Origin: Burkholderiales bacterium PBB6
Lineage (GTDB): Bacteria; Pseudomonadota; Gammaproteobacteria; Burkholderiales; Burkholderiaceae_C
Reading direction: 5' to 3'
NCBI GenBank assembly: GCA_002255925.1
Contig: NKIH01000003.1
Span: forward strand, 62,001-126,000
Length of the DNA: 64,000 bases
Shown: piece by piece, positions 24,660 through 34,192 of the stretch
Numbering within the stretch: the first letter of the stretch is position 1
Layout of the letters: the number at the start of each line of letters is the position of its first letter
Notes under the pieces: generated by a model
Seen by the model: only the letters and a program-made list of their open reading frames with translations
Told to the model about the DNA's origin: nothing
Database searches by the model: none
Position numbers and translations under genes: made by a program

Positions 24660-26243
24660 TCAGGTCACCGGCGCCGGGTTGAACAGCACCAGCGCGTTGT
24701 GCAGCTGGTGCTTCTCGGCCCAGGTTTTTTCACCGCTGGCCACAGCCAGCATCAGCTCGAACAAGGCTTCGCCGGCCTGCTCGATGGTCTGTTCGCCATC
24801 GGCGATGCGACCGGCGTTCAGGTCCATCAGGTCATGCCAGCGGCGAGCCAGCTCGGAGCGCGTCGCCACCTTGATGACCGGGCATTCCGCCAGGCCGTAG
24901 GGCGTGCCGCGACCGGTGGTGAACACATGCAGGTTCATGCCGGCGGCCAGTTGCAGGGTGCCGCAGATGAAGTCGCTGGCGGGCGTGGCGGCAAACACCA
25001 GGCCGCGCTGATCGGGCCGCAGCTTTTCACCGGGTGCCAGCACATGCGAGATCGCCGAGCTGCCACTCTTGATGATCGACCCCATGGCCTTCTCGACGAT
25101 GTTCGACAAGCCGCCCGCCTTGTTGCCCGGCGTGGTGTTGGCAGACCGGTCGACCCGACCGCGTTCCAGGTAACGGTCGTACCAGCCCAGCTCGCGCACG
25201 ATGGCCTCGGCCACCTCCACGCTCGCCGCGCGGCTGGTCAACTGCTCGACGGCGTCGCGCACCTCGGTGTTCTCGCTGAACATCACGGTGGCACCGGCAC
25301 GCACCAGCAGGTCGGCGGCATGGCCCACCGCCGGGTTGGCAGTCACGCCTGAAAACGAATCCGAGCCACCGCACTGCACACCCACCACCAGCTCGCTCAC
25401 CGGCACGGGTTCCCGGTGGCGGGCATTCAGGCGGGCCAGCACAGGCCGCGCCCGCTCGACGATGTCGTCGAGCATCGACATGAAGCCAATGTGCGCCGCG
25501 TCTTGCAGGCACACGGTGTCGGGCCCGTCCTCGGCCGAGCGGCCATCACGAATGGGAAAGCTGCCCGGCGGCAACAGGCGCGAAGGCTGCAGCTTTTCGC
25601 AGCCCAGGCTCACCACCAGCACCTCGCCGCCAAAATTGGGGTTCAGGCTGATGTGGCGCAGGGTGCGGATGGGAATGATCGCGTCCGGTGCGTCAATGGC
25701 CACGCCGCAGCCATAGCTGTGCTCCAGGCCCACCACGCCGTCGACGTTCGGGAACTGCGGCAGCAGCTCGCGCTCGATGCGCCGAACCGCCTGCGCCACC
25801 ACGCCAGCCACGCACTGCACCGTGGTGGTGATGGCCAGCAGGTTGCGCGTGCCCACCGAGCCATCGGCATTGCGAAAACCCATGAAGGTGCGGCCCGTCA
25901 GCGCCGCCGCCACAGGTGCGGACTGGGTGGCCATGGGCAGGCCGGTCAGTGCACGGGCGCCCGGCATGTCCAGCAGCTTTTCATGCACCCAGCGGCCCGC
26001 CTGGATGGCCGTGCGTGCAGTGCCGATGGGCACGTTGTAGCGCCGCACTTCAGCGCCCGCAGGCAGATCACGCAGCGCCACCTTGTGGCCTTGCGGCACG
26101 GCGTCGAGCAGGATCAGCCCGGCGCCCGGCATGCCGGCTGGCAACACGGTGCCTGCCGGCAAACCGCCGTCGTTGGCCACGATGGCCACGTGGTCGGCCG
26201 GGTGCATGGCAATGGTCAGCGGCGAGGGAGCAAGGGCAGTCAC
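24660..26243 (-). CDS. garD: Galactarate dehydratase
   Basis: 527 residues, close to the usual length of GarD. It removes water from D-galactarate (mucate) to give 5-keto-4-deoxy-D-glucarate. N-terminal SAF domain ([35 protein letters not shown]), then the conserved catalytic part: [49 protein letters not shown], and the terminal NPAPVT typical of GarD. The start is GTG at 26243. It lies 49 bases after the Bug receptor gene in the same minus-strand operon and works with KdgD and the semialdehyde dehydrogenase encoded on the plus strand to reach 2-oxoglutarate. Confidence 0.94.
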   Translation of the reverse strand: MTALAPSPLTIAMHPADHVAIVANDGGLPAGTVLPAGMPGAGLILLDAVPQGHKVALRDLPAGAEVRRYNVPIGTARTAIQAGRWVHEKLLDMPGARALTGLPMATQSAPVAAALTGRTFMGFRNADGSVGTRNLLAITTTVQCVAGVVAQAVRRIERELLPQFPNVDGVVGLEHSYGCGVAIDAPDAIIPIRTLRHISLNPNFGGEVLVVSLGCEKLQPSRLLPPGSFPIRDGRSAEDGPDTVCLQDAAHIGFMSMLDDIVERARPVLARLNARHREPVPVSELVVGVQCGGSDSFSGVTANPAVGHAADLLVRAGATVMFSENTEVRDAVEQLTSRAASVEVAEAIVRELGWYDRYLERGRVDRSANTTPGNKAGGLSNIVEKAMGSIIKSGSSAISHVLAPGEKLRPDQRGLVFAATPASDFICGTLQLAAGMNLHVFTTGRGTPYGLAECPVIKVATRSELARRWHDLMDLNAGRIADGEQTIEQAGEALFELMLAVASGEKTWAEKHQLHNALVLFNPAPVT

Positions 26244-26292
26244 GGGGCAACTTTCAATCAGGGGAGACGGGCAACAGACGCAGGCCAGCCAC

Positions 26293-27276
26293 TCAATCCA
26301 GCGTGACCTTGCCTTCGCGGGCCACGCGCTGCCACTTGAGCAGCTCGGTGCGGCTGAATTCCTGGAACTGGGCGGGCGTGTTGACCTGGTGGCTCATGCC
26401 CAGGGTGTCCATGCGCGCCTTCACATCGGCCGAGGCGAGGATCTTCTCGATCTCTGCGTTCAAGCGGTTCACCACCGCTGGCGGCGTGGCGGCCGGCGCG
26501 TAGATGGCCTGCCAGCTGGCCACGTCAAACGCGGGCACGCCGGCTTCCTGCATGGTGGGCACCTGCGGCAGCGCAGCCGCCCGCTGCGTGGTGGTGACGG
26601 CCAGCGCGCGCACCTTGCCGCTCTGGATGTGGGGCAGCGCCACGGTCACGGTTTCGAAGCTGGACGGCACCTGGTTGCCAATCACGTCCTGGATGGCGGG
26701 CGCACTGCCCTTGTAGGGCACATGCGCCAAATCAGCGCCGGCCAGCAGCTTGAACATCTCACCCGACATGTGCTGCGAGCTGCCCTGGCCGGCGCTGGCG
26801 AATGCGATGGTGTCGGGCTTGGCCTTGGCCGCTGCGATCAGGTCTTTGACCGACTTGTAGGGCTGCTCGGTGCCCACCAGCAATACGTTGGGGATGCTGC
26901 CGAGCAGGTTCACGAAGGCGAAGTCCTTGCTGGCGTCGTAGGGCATCTTGGGCCGCATGGCCGGGTTGATGGCGTGGCTGGCCACGGTGCCCAGCAGCAG
27001 GGTATAGCCATCGGCCGGCGACTTGGCCACCACGTCAGCCCCGACCACACCACCCGCGCCCGCACGGTTTTCAACGATGACCGTCTGCTTGAGCGCCACC
27101 TGCAGCTTCTCGGCCAGCAGGCGCCCGAGGATGTCGCTGGTGCCGCCGGCCGCAAACGGCACCACCAGCTTGATGGGCTTGGCGGCGGGCCAGGTCTCGT
27201 CGGCGAGCGCCACACCCGGTGCGGCACTCAGGCCCATCAGCGAGGCAGAGAAGATCAAGGCGGAACGACGGCGCAT
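26293..27276 (-). CDS. Bug/TctC-family tripartite tricarboxylate transporter receptor
   Basis: 327 residues with a signal peptide ([21 protein letters not shown], cleavage near ALA-DE) and the family pattern [20 protein letters not shown] slightly varied, [30 protein letters not shown], and [19 protein letters not shown]. Such receptors capture a carboxylate in the periplasm for a TctAB-type carrier. No carrier genes are in the window. Its place before garD suggests galactarate or glucarate as ligand. A palindrome at 27303-27315, upstream of the start, is the likely operator. Confidence 0.92.
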   Translation of the reverse strand: MRRRSALIFSASLMGLSAAPGVALADETWPAAKPIKLVVPFAAGGTSDILGRLLAEKLQVALKQTVIVENRAGAGGVVGADVVAKSPADGYTLLLGTVASHAINPAMRPKMPYDASKDFAFVNLLGSIPNVLLVGTEQPYKSVKDLIAAAKAKPDTIAFASAGQGSSQHMSGEMFKLLAGADLAHVPYKGSAPAIQDVIGNQVPSSFETVTVALPHIQSGKVRALAVTTTQRAAALPQVPTMQEAGVPAFDVASWQAIYAPAATPPAVVNRLNAEIEKILASADVKARMDTLGMSHQVNTPAQFQEFSRTELLKWQRVAREGKVTLD

Positions 27277-27302
27277 GGGGGTCTCCAGTGACTAAGTTAT
27301 AG

Positions 27303-27315
27303 GTTGTCTGACAAC
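27303..27315. promoter_or_regulatory. Candidate GntR/FadR-type operator (site 1)
   Basis: GTTGTCTGACAAC is a palindrome with a 3-base centre, 27 bases upstream of the start of the Bug receptor-garD operon. The spacing and half-sites fit FadR-subfamily GntR regulators, one of which is encoded at 28503. Related copies are at 27400-27412 and 29325-29337. Confidence 0.55.
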
Positions 27316-27399
27316 TTGAGCGCACTTTATCGGTTTACGCTGCGCTGTTAACTCGGGTAAATCCCAGCCAGGCCGGCATTGGCACCCCAAACAGGCTGA

Positions 27400-27412
27400 G
27401 TTGTATGATGAC
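27400..27412. promoter_or_regulatory. Candidate GntR/FadR-type operator (site 2)
   Basis: GTTGTATGATGAC, with the same GTTGT half-site and 3-base centre as site 1 and a variant right half, lies 64 bases before the 2-hydroxyacid dehydrogenase gene in the divergent control region. Confidence 0.5.
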
Positions 27413-27476
27413 ACCACCCTCCGGACGCTGATCAACCAGCCGCCGCCCTGCCCCACCAAACCCCAGATCGCCCACG

Positions 27477-28421
27477 ATGCGCCCCGCCCTGCTGCAAACC
27501 GGCCCCTTGATTCCCGCGCTCGAAGCCCGTCTCGCGGAGCGGTTCGAGGTCACGCATCTGAAGGCCCAGGGCGAACCGGTTGATTACCTGCGCAGGGAGG
27601 GCCAGCGCTTTGTCGCCATTGCCAGCTCGGCCGCCATCGGCTTCGAGGCTACCCTGCTGCCGCACCTGCCCGCACTGCAGGTGGTGAGCCATTTCGGCGT
27701 CGGGCTGGACCGCCTGCCGGTCAGCGAACTCAAGGCCCGCGGCGTGGCGGTGTCCAGCACCTCTGGCGTGCTGGACCAGTGTGTGGCCGATGCTGCCTGG
27801 GCCTTGCTGCTGGCCACGGCCCGGCGCGTCACCCAAGCCGATCAGTACGTGCGCAGCGGCGAATGGGCCCGGAACGGTTTGAACCGCTTTGCCCTGGGCC
27901 GGCGCGTGAGTGGCGCGCGGCTGGGCGTGGTGGGCATGGGGCACATCGGCCAGGCGATTGCCCGCCGCGCGGACGGCTTCGACATGCACGTGGCATACCA
28001 CACCCGGAACGCCGTGGCGGGCTGCCGCTGGCCCCACGTGCCGGTGCTGACCGACCTCGCCCGGCAAAGCGATTTCCTCGTGGTCATCACCGCGGGTGGA
28101 CCGGCCACGCGCCACCTGATCAACGCCGACGTGCTGGCCGCCCTGGGGCCGCGCGGCTTTCTGGTGAACGTGTCGCGTGGCAGCGTGGTGGATGAGGCCG
28201 CGCTGCTGGCCGCGCTGCACAGCGGCGGCATCGCCGGAGCCGGGCTGGACGTGTTCGAGCAGGAGCCGGCGATCAATGACGCCTGGCGCACCGCCCCCAA
28301 CACCGTGTTGATGCCGCATGCGGCCAGCGCCACCGAAGAGACCCGGCAGGCCATGGCCGATCTGGTGGTGGACAACCTCGACAGCTTCTTCGCCACCGGG
28401 CGCCTGCTGACGCCGCTGTGA
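27477..28421 (+). CDS. D-isomer-specific 2-hydroxyacid dehydrogenase (GhrB/hydroxypyruvate reductase type)
   Basis: 314 residues. NAD(P)-binding Rossmann motif VGMGHIGQAIARRADGF, substrate arginine in VNVSRGSVVDEAALLAAL, glutamate in GLDVFEQEP, and catalytic histidine in VLMPHAASAT: all residues of the family are in place. It interconverts 2-oxo acids and 2-hydroxy acids, likely glyoxylate/hydroxypyruvate or a sugar-acid-derived keto acid. It is the first plus-strand gene of the sugar-acid locus, divergent from the receptor-garD operon, and is followed by the GntR regulator at 28503. Confidence 0.9.
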   Translation: MRPALLQTGPLIPALEARLAERFEVTHLKAQGEPVDYLRREGQRFVAIASSAAIGFEATLLPHLPALQVVSHFGVGLDRLPVSELKARGVAVSSTSGVLDQCVADAAWALLLATARRVTQADQYVRSGEWARNGLNRFALGRRVSGARLGVVGMGHIGQAIARRADGFDMHVAYHTRNAVAGCRWPHVPVLTDLARQSDFLVVITAGGPATRHLINADVLAALGPRGFLVNVSRGSVVDEAALLAALHSGGIAGAGLDVFEQEPAINDAWRTAPNTVLMPHAASATEETRQAMADLVVDNLDSFFATGRLLTPL

Positions 28422-28502
28422 ATGGCGCGGCGCGGCCAAGAGCGCTTTCAGATCCCGGACAATAGCCCCCACCTACTTCCTCCATCGCCTGCGCACCCAC
28501 CC

Positions 28503-29261
28503 ATGTCCGAGCTCACCCTGCCCCGTCGCCGTTCCCGCACCCTGGCGCAGGAATTGGTGGCCGCCCTGGAAGTGCGGATTCAGGACGGTCGTCTTCCGCC
28601 GGGCGAAAAGCTGCCCACCGAAGCGGCCGTGATGGCCGAGTACGGGGTCAGCCGCACCGTCGTGCGCGAGGCCATCTCGCGCCTGCAGGCGGCCGGGCTG
28701 GTGAGCACCCGGCATGGTGTGGGCACCTTCGTGGCAGAGCGCACGGAGGAGCCCGGCTTCCGCATCCGCCCCGCGCAGATGGGCACGCTGCAGGAGGTGA
28801 TCGCGGTGCTGGAGTTGCGCATCGGCCTGGAAACCGAGGCCGCCGCGCTGGCCGCCCAACGCCGCACCGAAGCGCAGTTGCTGGCGATGCGCCAGGCCCT
28901 GGACCAGCTGGCCGAGGCGATCGAGCATGGTGAAGACGCCGTGGCCGCCGACTTCCAGTTCCACCTCGAGATTGCCCGCGCCACGCAGAACGACCACTAC
29001 GTGCAGTTCATGAACGCATTGGGCAAGCAACTCATCCCGCGCGCCCGGCTGGACGATGAGTCTGACGAAGCGCGCACCCAGCGCCAGGTGTTTCTGCGCC
29101 GGGTGAATGCCGAGCACGAAAGCATCCTGGACGCCCTCACCGCCGGTGACCCCGACGCTGCCCGCGCGGCCATGCGCACCCACCTGGGCAACAGCCGCGA
29201 ACGCCGTCGCCGCAGCCAGGTCACCGCCAGCGCCACCCCGGCCACCGACGCACGCGGCTGA
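28503..29261 (+). CDS. FadR-type GntR-family regulator of the sugar-acid locus
   Basis: 252 residues from the ATG at 28503. N-terminal GntR winged helix (QELVAALEVRIQDGRLPPGE, LPTEAAVMAEYGVSRTVVRE) and an all-helical FCD ligand-binding domain (VLELRIGLETEAAALAA, FQFHLEIARATQNDHYVQFM). FCD metal-binding histidines are suggested at FHLEIA and later. Such proteins repress catabolic genes and release DNA when an acid effector binds. Its position between the two arms of the galactarate/glucarate locus and the repeated GTTGT motifs around it support a local role, with galactarate, glucarate or a product as inducer. Confidence 0.9.
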   Translation: MSELTLPRRRSRTLAQELVAALEVRIQDGRLPPGEKLPTEAAVMAEYGVSRTVVREAISRLQAAGLVSTRHGVGTFVAERTEEPGFRIRPAQMGTLQEVIAVLELRIGLETEAAALAAQRRTEAQLLAMRQALDQLAEAIEHGEDAVAADFQFHLEIARATQNDHYVQFMNALGKQLIPRARLDDESDEARTQRQVFLRRVNAEHESILDALTAGDPDAARAAMRTHLGNSRERRRRSQVTASATPATDARG

Positions 29262-29324
29262 ACCCGAAAGCCTGAAACCTCAGGCAAACCCTGAGGAAAT
29301 GTCATTAGGATCTCTTTGTTGTAT

Positions 29325-29337
29325 GTTGTACGATGAC
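29325..29337. promoter_or_regulatory. Candidate GntR/FadR-type operator (site 3)
   Basis: GTTGTACGATGAC, 22 bases before the kdgD start, is nearly the same as site 2 (differences only in the centre) and shares the GTTGT half with site 1. An extra GTTGT half-site at 29318 precedes it. Confidence 0.55.
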
Positions 29338-29359
29338 GTATCACTTAACGGAGATCGCC

Positions 29360-30271
29360 ATGTCGCCCCAAGAACTCAAACAAGTCCTCGAATCCGGTCT
29401 GCTGTCGTTCCCGCTGACCGACTTCGACGCGCAGCTGAACTTCGAGCCCAAGGGCTATGCCGAGCGCCTGGAATGGCTGCAGCCCTACGGCGCATCGGCC
29501 TTGTTCGCCGCCGGCGGCACGGGTGAGTTCTTCTCGCTGGAGCCGGGCGAGTACAGCGACGTGATCCGCGTGGCGCTCGACACCTGCCGCGGCCGCACGC
29601 CCATCCTGGCCGGTGCCGGTGGCGCCACCCGCGTGGCCATCCAGTACGCCCAGGAGGCCGAGCGCCTGGGCGCCCAGGGCATCCTGCTGCTGCCGCACTA
29701 CCTGACCGAAGCCAGCCAGGAAGGCCTGATCGCCCACGTGCAGGCCGTCTGCCGCAGCGTCAAGTTCGGTGTGGTGGTCTACAACCGTGGCGCCTGCCGC
29801 CTCACGCCCGCCAGCCTGCAAGTGCTGGCCGACACCTGCCCCAACCTGATCGGCTTCAAGGACGGCTTCGGCGACATCGAGAAGTTCGTCGCCATCCGCC
29901 AGACGCTGGGTGAGCGCTTTGCTTACCTGGGTGGCCTGCCGACCGCCGAGCTGTTTGCCGGTGCCTACAAGGCGATGGGCTGCCCGGTGTATTCCTCGGC
30001 CGTCTTCAACTTCATCCCGAAGACCGCGATGGACTTCTACAACGCCCATGCCGCTGGCGACACCGCCACCTGCGACCGCCTGATCCGCGACTTCTTCCTG
30101 CCCTACATCGCGCTGCGCAACAAGGGTGAAGGTTATGCCGTGTCCATCGTGAAGGCGGGTGCCGCCATCGCGGGTCATTCGGCCGGCCCGGTGCGCCCGC
30201 CGCTGAGCGATCTGCATCACGCCGAGGTGGAAGCGTTGCGTGCCTTGATGGCCCCGCTCGGCGCGCAGTAA
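29360..30271 (+). CDS. kdgD: 5-dehydro-4-deoxyglucarate dehydratase (KDG dehydratase/decarboxylase)
   Basis: 303 residues from the ATG at 29360, with GGAGA eight bases upstream; an ATG at 29333 is less likely because it precedes that site. It dehydrates and decarboxylates 5-keto-4-deoxy-D-glucarate to 2-oxoglutarate semialdehyde. DapA/NAL-type (beta/alpha)8 barrel: [28 protein letters not shown], and the Schiff-base lysine Lys167 in [19 protein letters not shown] supplies the tyrosine. It is the centre of the pathway, using the product of both garD and gudD. Confidence 0.94.
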   Translation: MSPQELKQVLESGLLSFPLTDFDAQLNFEPKGYAERLEWLQPYGASALFAAGGTGEFFSLEPGEYSDVIRVALDTCRGRTPILAGAGGATRVAIQYAQEAERLGAQGILLLPHYLTEASQEGLIAHVQAVCRSVKFGVVVYNRGACRLTPASLQVLADTCPNLIGFKDGFGDIEKFVAIRQTLGERFAYLGGLPTAELFAGAYKAMGCPVYSSAVFNFIPKTAMDFYNAHAAGDTATCDRLIRDFFLPYIALRNKGEGYAVSIVKAGAAIAGHSAGPVRPPLSDLHHAEVEALRALMAPLGAQ

Positions 30272-30314
30272 GCGCTGCCTGCACCGCACTCACCAACCAG
30301 ACGGAGACAACCCC

Positions 30315-31274
30315 ATGAAGCGCTTGCTCGCAGCCCTCGGTTTCAGCCTGTTGGCCACAGTGGCCGCGGCCCAGACCTGGCCCGCCAAACCCGTGACCCT
30401 GGTCGTGCCCTTCCCGCCGGGGGGCTCCACCGATACCGTGGCGCGCACCGTGGCCACCAAGCTGCAGGAGCGGCTGGGGCAGACCTTCATCGTCGAGAAC
30501 AAGGCCGGCGCCACGGGCACCATCGGTGCGACGCAAGTCAAGCGTTCACCGGCCGATGGCTATACCTTCATGGTCACGTCGCTGGGGCCGCTGGTGGTGG
30601 CGCCGCACCTGCTGAAAAACGTGGCCTATGACGCCAGCAAAGACTTCGATCTGATGTCGGTGCTGGTGCAGGCGCCGAACGTGCTGGTGGTGCCCGCCAG
30701 CTCACCGCTCAAGAGCGTCGCCGAGGTCATCGCGCAGATGAAGGCCACGCCCGACAAGATGAGCTTCGCCTCGTCGGGCAACGGCTCCTCCGACCACCTC
30801 ACCATCGAGCTGTTCTGGCTGCAGACCGCCACCAGCGGGCTGCACATTCCGTACAAGGGCGGCGCCCCGGCGATTTCCGATCTGCTGGGCGGCCAGGTGG
30901 AAGCCTCGTTCCAGAACGTGAATGCGGTGCTGCAGCACATCAACGCGGGCAAGCTGAAGGCCCTGGCCGTGACCGGCGACAAGCGCTCTGCCGTGCTGCC
31001 CGCCGTGCCCACCCTGGCCGAGGCCGGCGTGAAGGGCGTGGACGTGTATTCATGGCAAGCCATCGTGGCGCCCAAGGGCCTGCCGGCCGATGTGCGCAGC
31101 CGCATGGGCGAGGCACTGACGGCCGCGCTGGCGGATGCCAAGGTCCGCCAGCAGTTCACCGCGGTGGGCCTGGAAATCGTGGGCAACACGCCTGAACAAT
31201 TCACCGCCTTCCAGGCGCGCGAAAACGCCCGCTGGAAGCAACTCATCGAGACCCGCAAGATCACCGCGGACTGA
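30315..31274 (+). CDS. Bug/TctC-family tripartite tricarboxylate transporter receptor
   Basis: 319 residues with signal peptide ([17 protein letters not shown], cleavage AAA-Q) and family motifs [47 protein letters not shown] and [20 protein letters not shown]. It is placed between kdgD and gudD, nine bases before the latter, so it is expressed with the glucarate enzymes. Ligand is inferred to be a hexarate. No TctA/TctB carrier is nearby. Confidence 0.92.
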   Translation: MKRLLAALGFSLLATVAAAQTWPAKPVTLVVPFPPGGSTDTVARTVATKLQERLGQTFIVENKAGATGTIGATQVKRSPADGYTFMVTSLGPLVVAPHLLKNVAYDASKDFDLMSVLVQAPNVLVVPASSPLKSVAEVIAQMKATPDKMSFASSGNGSSDHLTIELFWLQTATSGLHIPYKGGAPAISDLLGGQVEASFQNVNAVLQHINAGKLKALAVTGDKRSAVLPAVPTLAEAGVKGVDVYSWQAIVAPKGLPADVRSRMGEALTAALADAKVRQQFTAVGLEIVGNTPEQFTAFQARENARWKQLIETRKITAD

Positions 31275-31282
31275 CAGCACCC

Positions 31283-32623
31283 ATGGCACACGACACCCCC
31301 CGCATCACAGCCCTGCGCGTCATCCCGGTGGCCGGGCGCGACGGCATGCTGCTGAACCTCTCGGGCGCCCACGCGCCGTTTTTCACCCGCAACCTGCTGA
31401 TCCTCACCGACAGCGCGGGCCGCACCGGCGTGGGCGAAGTGCCCGGCGGCGAGAAGATCCGCCAGACCCTGGAAGACGCCAGCGCCCACGTGGTGGGCCA
31501 GTACGTGGGCCACCACCTGAACGTGCTGCAGAACGTGCAGAAGGCCTTCGCTGACCGCGACAGCGGCGGCCGGGGCCTGCAGACGTTCGACTTGCGCATC
31601 ACCATCCATGCGGTGGCCGCCATTGAATCGGCCATGCTCGACCTGCTCGGCCAGCACCTGGGCCTGCCGGTGTGCGACCTGCTCGGCGAAGGCCGGCAGC
31701 GCGACAGCGTCGAGATGCTGGGCTACCTGTTTTTCGTGGGCGACCGCACCAAGACCGACCTGCCCTACGCCAGCCCGGCCGATGAAGCGGACGACGCCGA
31801 CGACTGGTGCCGGCTGCGCCACGACGCCGCGATGACGCCTGAGGCCGTGGTGCGCCTGGCCGAAGCCGCCCGCGCCCGCTACGGCTTCAACGACTTCAAG
31901 CTCAAGGGCGGCGTGCTGGCCGGTGATGCCGAAGTCGACGCGGTGGTGGCCCTGCATGAGCGCTTCCCCGATGCCCGCGTCACGCTCGACCCCAACGGCG
32001 GCTGGCTGCTGAAAGACGCCATCCGCCTGGGCCAGCGCATGCGCGGCGTGGTGGCTTATGCCGAAGACCCGTGCGGCGCCGAAGGCGGGTTTTCCGGCCG
32101 CGAGGTGATGGCCGAATTCCGGCGTGCCACCGGCCTGCCCACGGCCACCAACATGATCGCCACCGACTGGCGCCAGTTCGTGCATGCGCTCAGCCTGCAG
32201 AGCGTCGACATCCCCTTGGCAGATCCGCACTTCTGGACCATGGCCGGCAGCGTGCGCGTGGCGCAAACCTGCCGCGACTGGGGCCTGACCTGGGGCTCGC
32301 ATTCGAACAACCACTTCGATGTGTCGCTGGCCATGTTCACCCACGTCGGCGCGGCTGCGCCAGGCAAGGTGACGGCGATCGACACCCACTGGATCTGGCA
32401 GGACGGCCAGCGCCTGACCAAGGACCCGCTGCAGATCATCGACGGCCACGTGCACGTGCCCAGCCGGCCGGGCCTGGGCGTCGAGCTCGACATGGTCGAG
32501 GTGGAGAAGGCCCACCAGCTGTACCTGCAGCACGGCCTGGGCGCGCGCGACGACGCCATGGCCATGCAATTCCTGATTCCCGGCTGGCAGTTCGACAACA
32601 AGCGCCCTTGCCTGGTGCGTTGA
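31283..32623 (+). CDS. gudD: Glucarate dehydratase
   Basis: 446 residues, the usual length. An enolase-superfamily enzyme that dehydrates D-glucarate (and often L-idarate) to 5-keto-4-deoxyglucarate. The KxK acid/base pair is Lys206/Lys208 in DFKLKGG, metal ligands are in [16 protein letters not shown] and the following TNMIATDW, and the catalytic histidine is His340 in [13 protein letters not shown]. The N-terminal part [18 protein letters not shown] is characteristic of GudD. It begins nine bases after the receptor gene and its product feeds KdgD. Confidence 0.95.
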   Translation: MAHDTPRITALRVIPVAGRDGMLLNLSGAHAPFFTRNLLILTDSAGRTGVGEVPGGEKIRQTLEDASAHVVGQYVGHHLNVLQNVQKAFADRDSGGRGLQTFDLRITIHAVAAIESAMLDLLGQHLGLPVCDLLGEGRQRDSVEMLGYLFFVGDRTKTDLPYASPADEADDADDWCRLRHDAAMTPEAVVRLAEAARARYGFNDFKLKGGVLAGDAEVDAVVALHERFPDARVTLDPNGGWLLKDAIRLGQRMRGVVAYAEDPCGAEGGFSGREVMAEFRRATGLPTATNMIATDWRQFVHALSLQSVDIPLADPHFWTMAGSVRVAQTCRDWGLTWGSHSNNHFDVSLAMFTHVGAAAPGKVTAIDTHWIWQDGQRLTKDPLQIIDGHVHVPSRPGLGVELDMVEVEKAHQLYLQHGLGARDDAMAMQFLIPGWQFDNKRPCLVR

Positions 32624-32657
32624 ACCCCGCCTTCACAGACCGAGCTCACCCCATCCC

Positions 32658-34145
32658 ATGACACAAGTTCTGAACGCCATCAACGCACGCACCGGCGACG
32701 TGCTGGGCCACGTCGACGCCACCGCCCCGGAAGCACTCGACGCCCACTGCCGTGCAGCCGCACACGCCTTTGCCGGCTGGCAAACCACCACCGGCGAGAC
32801 CCGCGCCAAGCTGCTGCGCGCGCTGGCCGCCGGCCTGGAAGCCGAGCGTGAGGTGCTGGTACCGCTGGCCGATCAGGAAACGGCGCTGGGTGCCGGCCGC
32901 CTGAACGGCGAGCTGGACCGCACGGCCTTTCAGCTGCGCCGCTTTGCCGACATCGCCGAGCGCGGTGAGAGCTTCGCGCTGGTCGACGACCCCGCCGTGG
33001 CCGGCCCGCCACCCGCCGGGCACCCGGCCATGCAGCGCTGGAGCCTGCCGCTGGGCCCGGTGGCCATGTTCAGCGCCAGCAACTTCCCGTTTGCGTTCTC
33101 GGTGTTGGGCGGCGACACCGCCTCGGCGCTGGCCGCCGGTTGCCCCGTGGTGATCAAGGCGCACAGCGGCCACCTGCTGCTGTCTGCGGCCGTGTTCGCG
33201 CTGTGCCAACGCGTGCTGAAGGCCGAAGGCCTGCCCGCCGGCTTGATCGGCATGGTGCAAGGCGGTGGCCGTGATGTGGGCGTGCGCCTGGTGCGCCATC
33301 CGGCCATCGCCGCAGGTGCCTTCACCGGCTCCACCCAGGGCGGCGCGGCACTGGCGGCTGAAGCGGCTGCGCGGCCCCGGCCGATTCCATTCTTCGGCGA
33401 GTTGGGCTCGGTCAACCCGGTGGTGGCCACGCCGGCTGAATTGGTGGCCAACGGCGCTGCCCTGGCCACGACGCTGGCTGGCTCCATCGCGCTGGGCTGC
33501 GGACAGTTCTGCACCAACCCGGGCGTGATCGTGCTGATCGACGGCGACGGCGGCCAGGCGGTCAACGACGGCTTCGTCGAGCAACTGCGCACCGCGCTGG
33601 CGACCCAGCAGCCGCACGCCATGCTCACCCGTGCGATGCGCGGCGCGTTTGAGGCCGGCGTGGGCCACTGGGCAGAAGCTGGCGCCACGCTCTTGCTGAG
33701 CGAGCCCGCCGCTGCCGACCAGCCACCGCGCCCGGTGCTGGCGCAAACCAGCGCGCAGGCCTTCGTGGCCACGCCCGCTCTGCGCGAAGAAGTGTTCGGC
33801 CCGAGCAGCCTGGTGGTGCGCGCCGCCGATGTGAGCGAAGCGCTGCAAGTGCTGCAGGCCGTGGGCGGCTCACTCACCGTGACGCTGTGGGGCACCCATA
33901 CCGACACCGCTGACCACCGCGCCCTGGTGCGCGGCGCCATGGCCATCGCCGGCCGCGTGCTGTTCGCCGGTGTGCCCACCGGCGTGGCTGTGACGGCAGC
34001 CCAGCAACACGGCGGCCCGTGGCCCAGCAGCACCCGCCCGGAAAGCACCTCGGTGGGCGATGCCGCGCTGTCGCGCTTCCTGCGGCCGGTGTGCCTGCAA
34101 GACGCACCAGCCTGGCTGCTGCAGCGCGGCGGACGGCCGGTCTGA
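32658..34145 (+). CDS. 2-oxoglutarate semialdehyde (2,5-dioxovalerate) dehydrogenase
   Basis: 495 residues. Aldehyde dehydrogenase fold with catalytic Cys285 in GQFCTNPG and general base Glu248 in FFGELGSVNP, a phrase typical of alpha-ketoglutaric semialdehyde dehydrogenases of sugar-acid pathways. Glycines of the NAD(P) site are in AFTGSTQGG. It oxidises the KdgD product to 2-oxoglutarate, which enters the TCA cycle. It starts 34 bases after gudD. Some relatives are about 525 residues; this one is a little shorter but has all motifs. Confidence 0.92.
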   Translation: MTQVLNAINARTGDVLGHVDATAPEALDAHCRAAAHAFAGWQTTTGETRAKLLRALAAGLEAEREVLVPLADQETALGAGRLNGELDRTAFQLRRFADIAERGESFALVDDPAVAGPPPAGHPAMQRWSLPLGPVAMFSASNFPFAFSVLGGDTASALAAGCPVVIKAHSGHLLLSAAVFALCQRVLKAEGLPAGLIGMVQGGGRDVGVRLVRHPAIAAGAFTGSTQGGAALAAEAAARPRPIPFFGELGSVNPVVATPAELVANGAALATTLAGSIALGCGQFCTNPGVIVLIDGDGGQAVNDGFVEQLRTALATQQPHAMLTRAMRGAFEAGVGHWAEAGATLLLSEPAAADQPPRPVLAQTSAQAFVATPALREEVFGPSSLVVRAADVSEALQVLQAVGGSLTVTLWGTHTDTADHRALVRGAMAIAGRVLFAGVPTGVAVTAAQQHGGPWPSSTRPESTSVGDAALSRFLRPVCLQDAPAWLLQRGGRPV

Positions 34146-34192
34146 GCACAGGCTGAGCGCGGACCAAGACACCAAAACACCCAGGAGACAGC

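Noticed and set aside
30626-32569. A 647-codon open frame on the minus strand over the receptor and glucarate dehydratase genes
   Set aside because: It is antisense to two genes with full sets of family motifs; its own translation is low-complexity and matches no fold. Long antisense frames are expected with this base composition.
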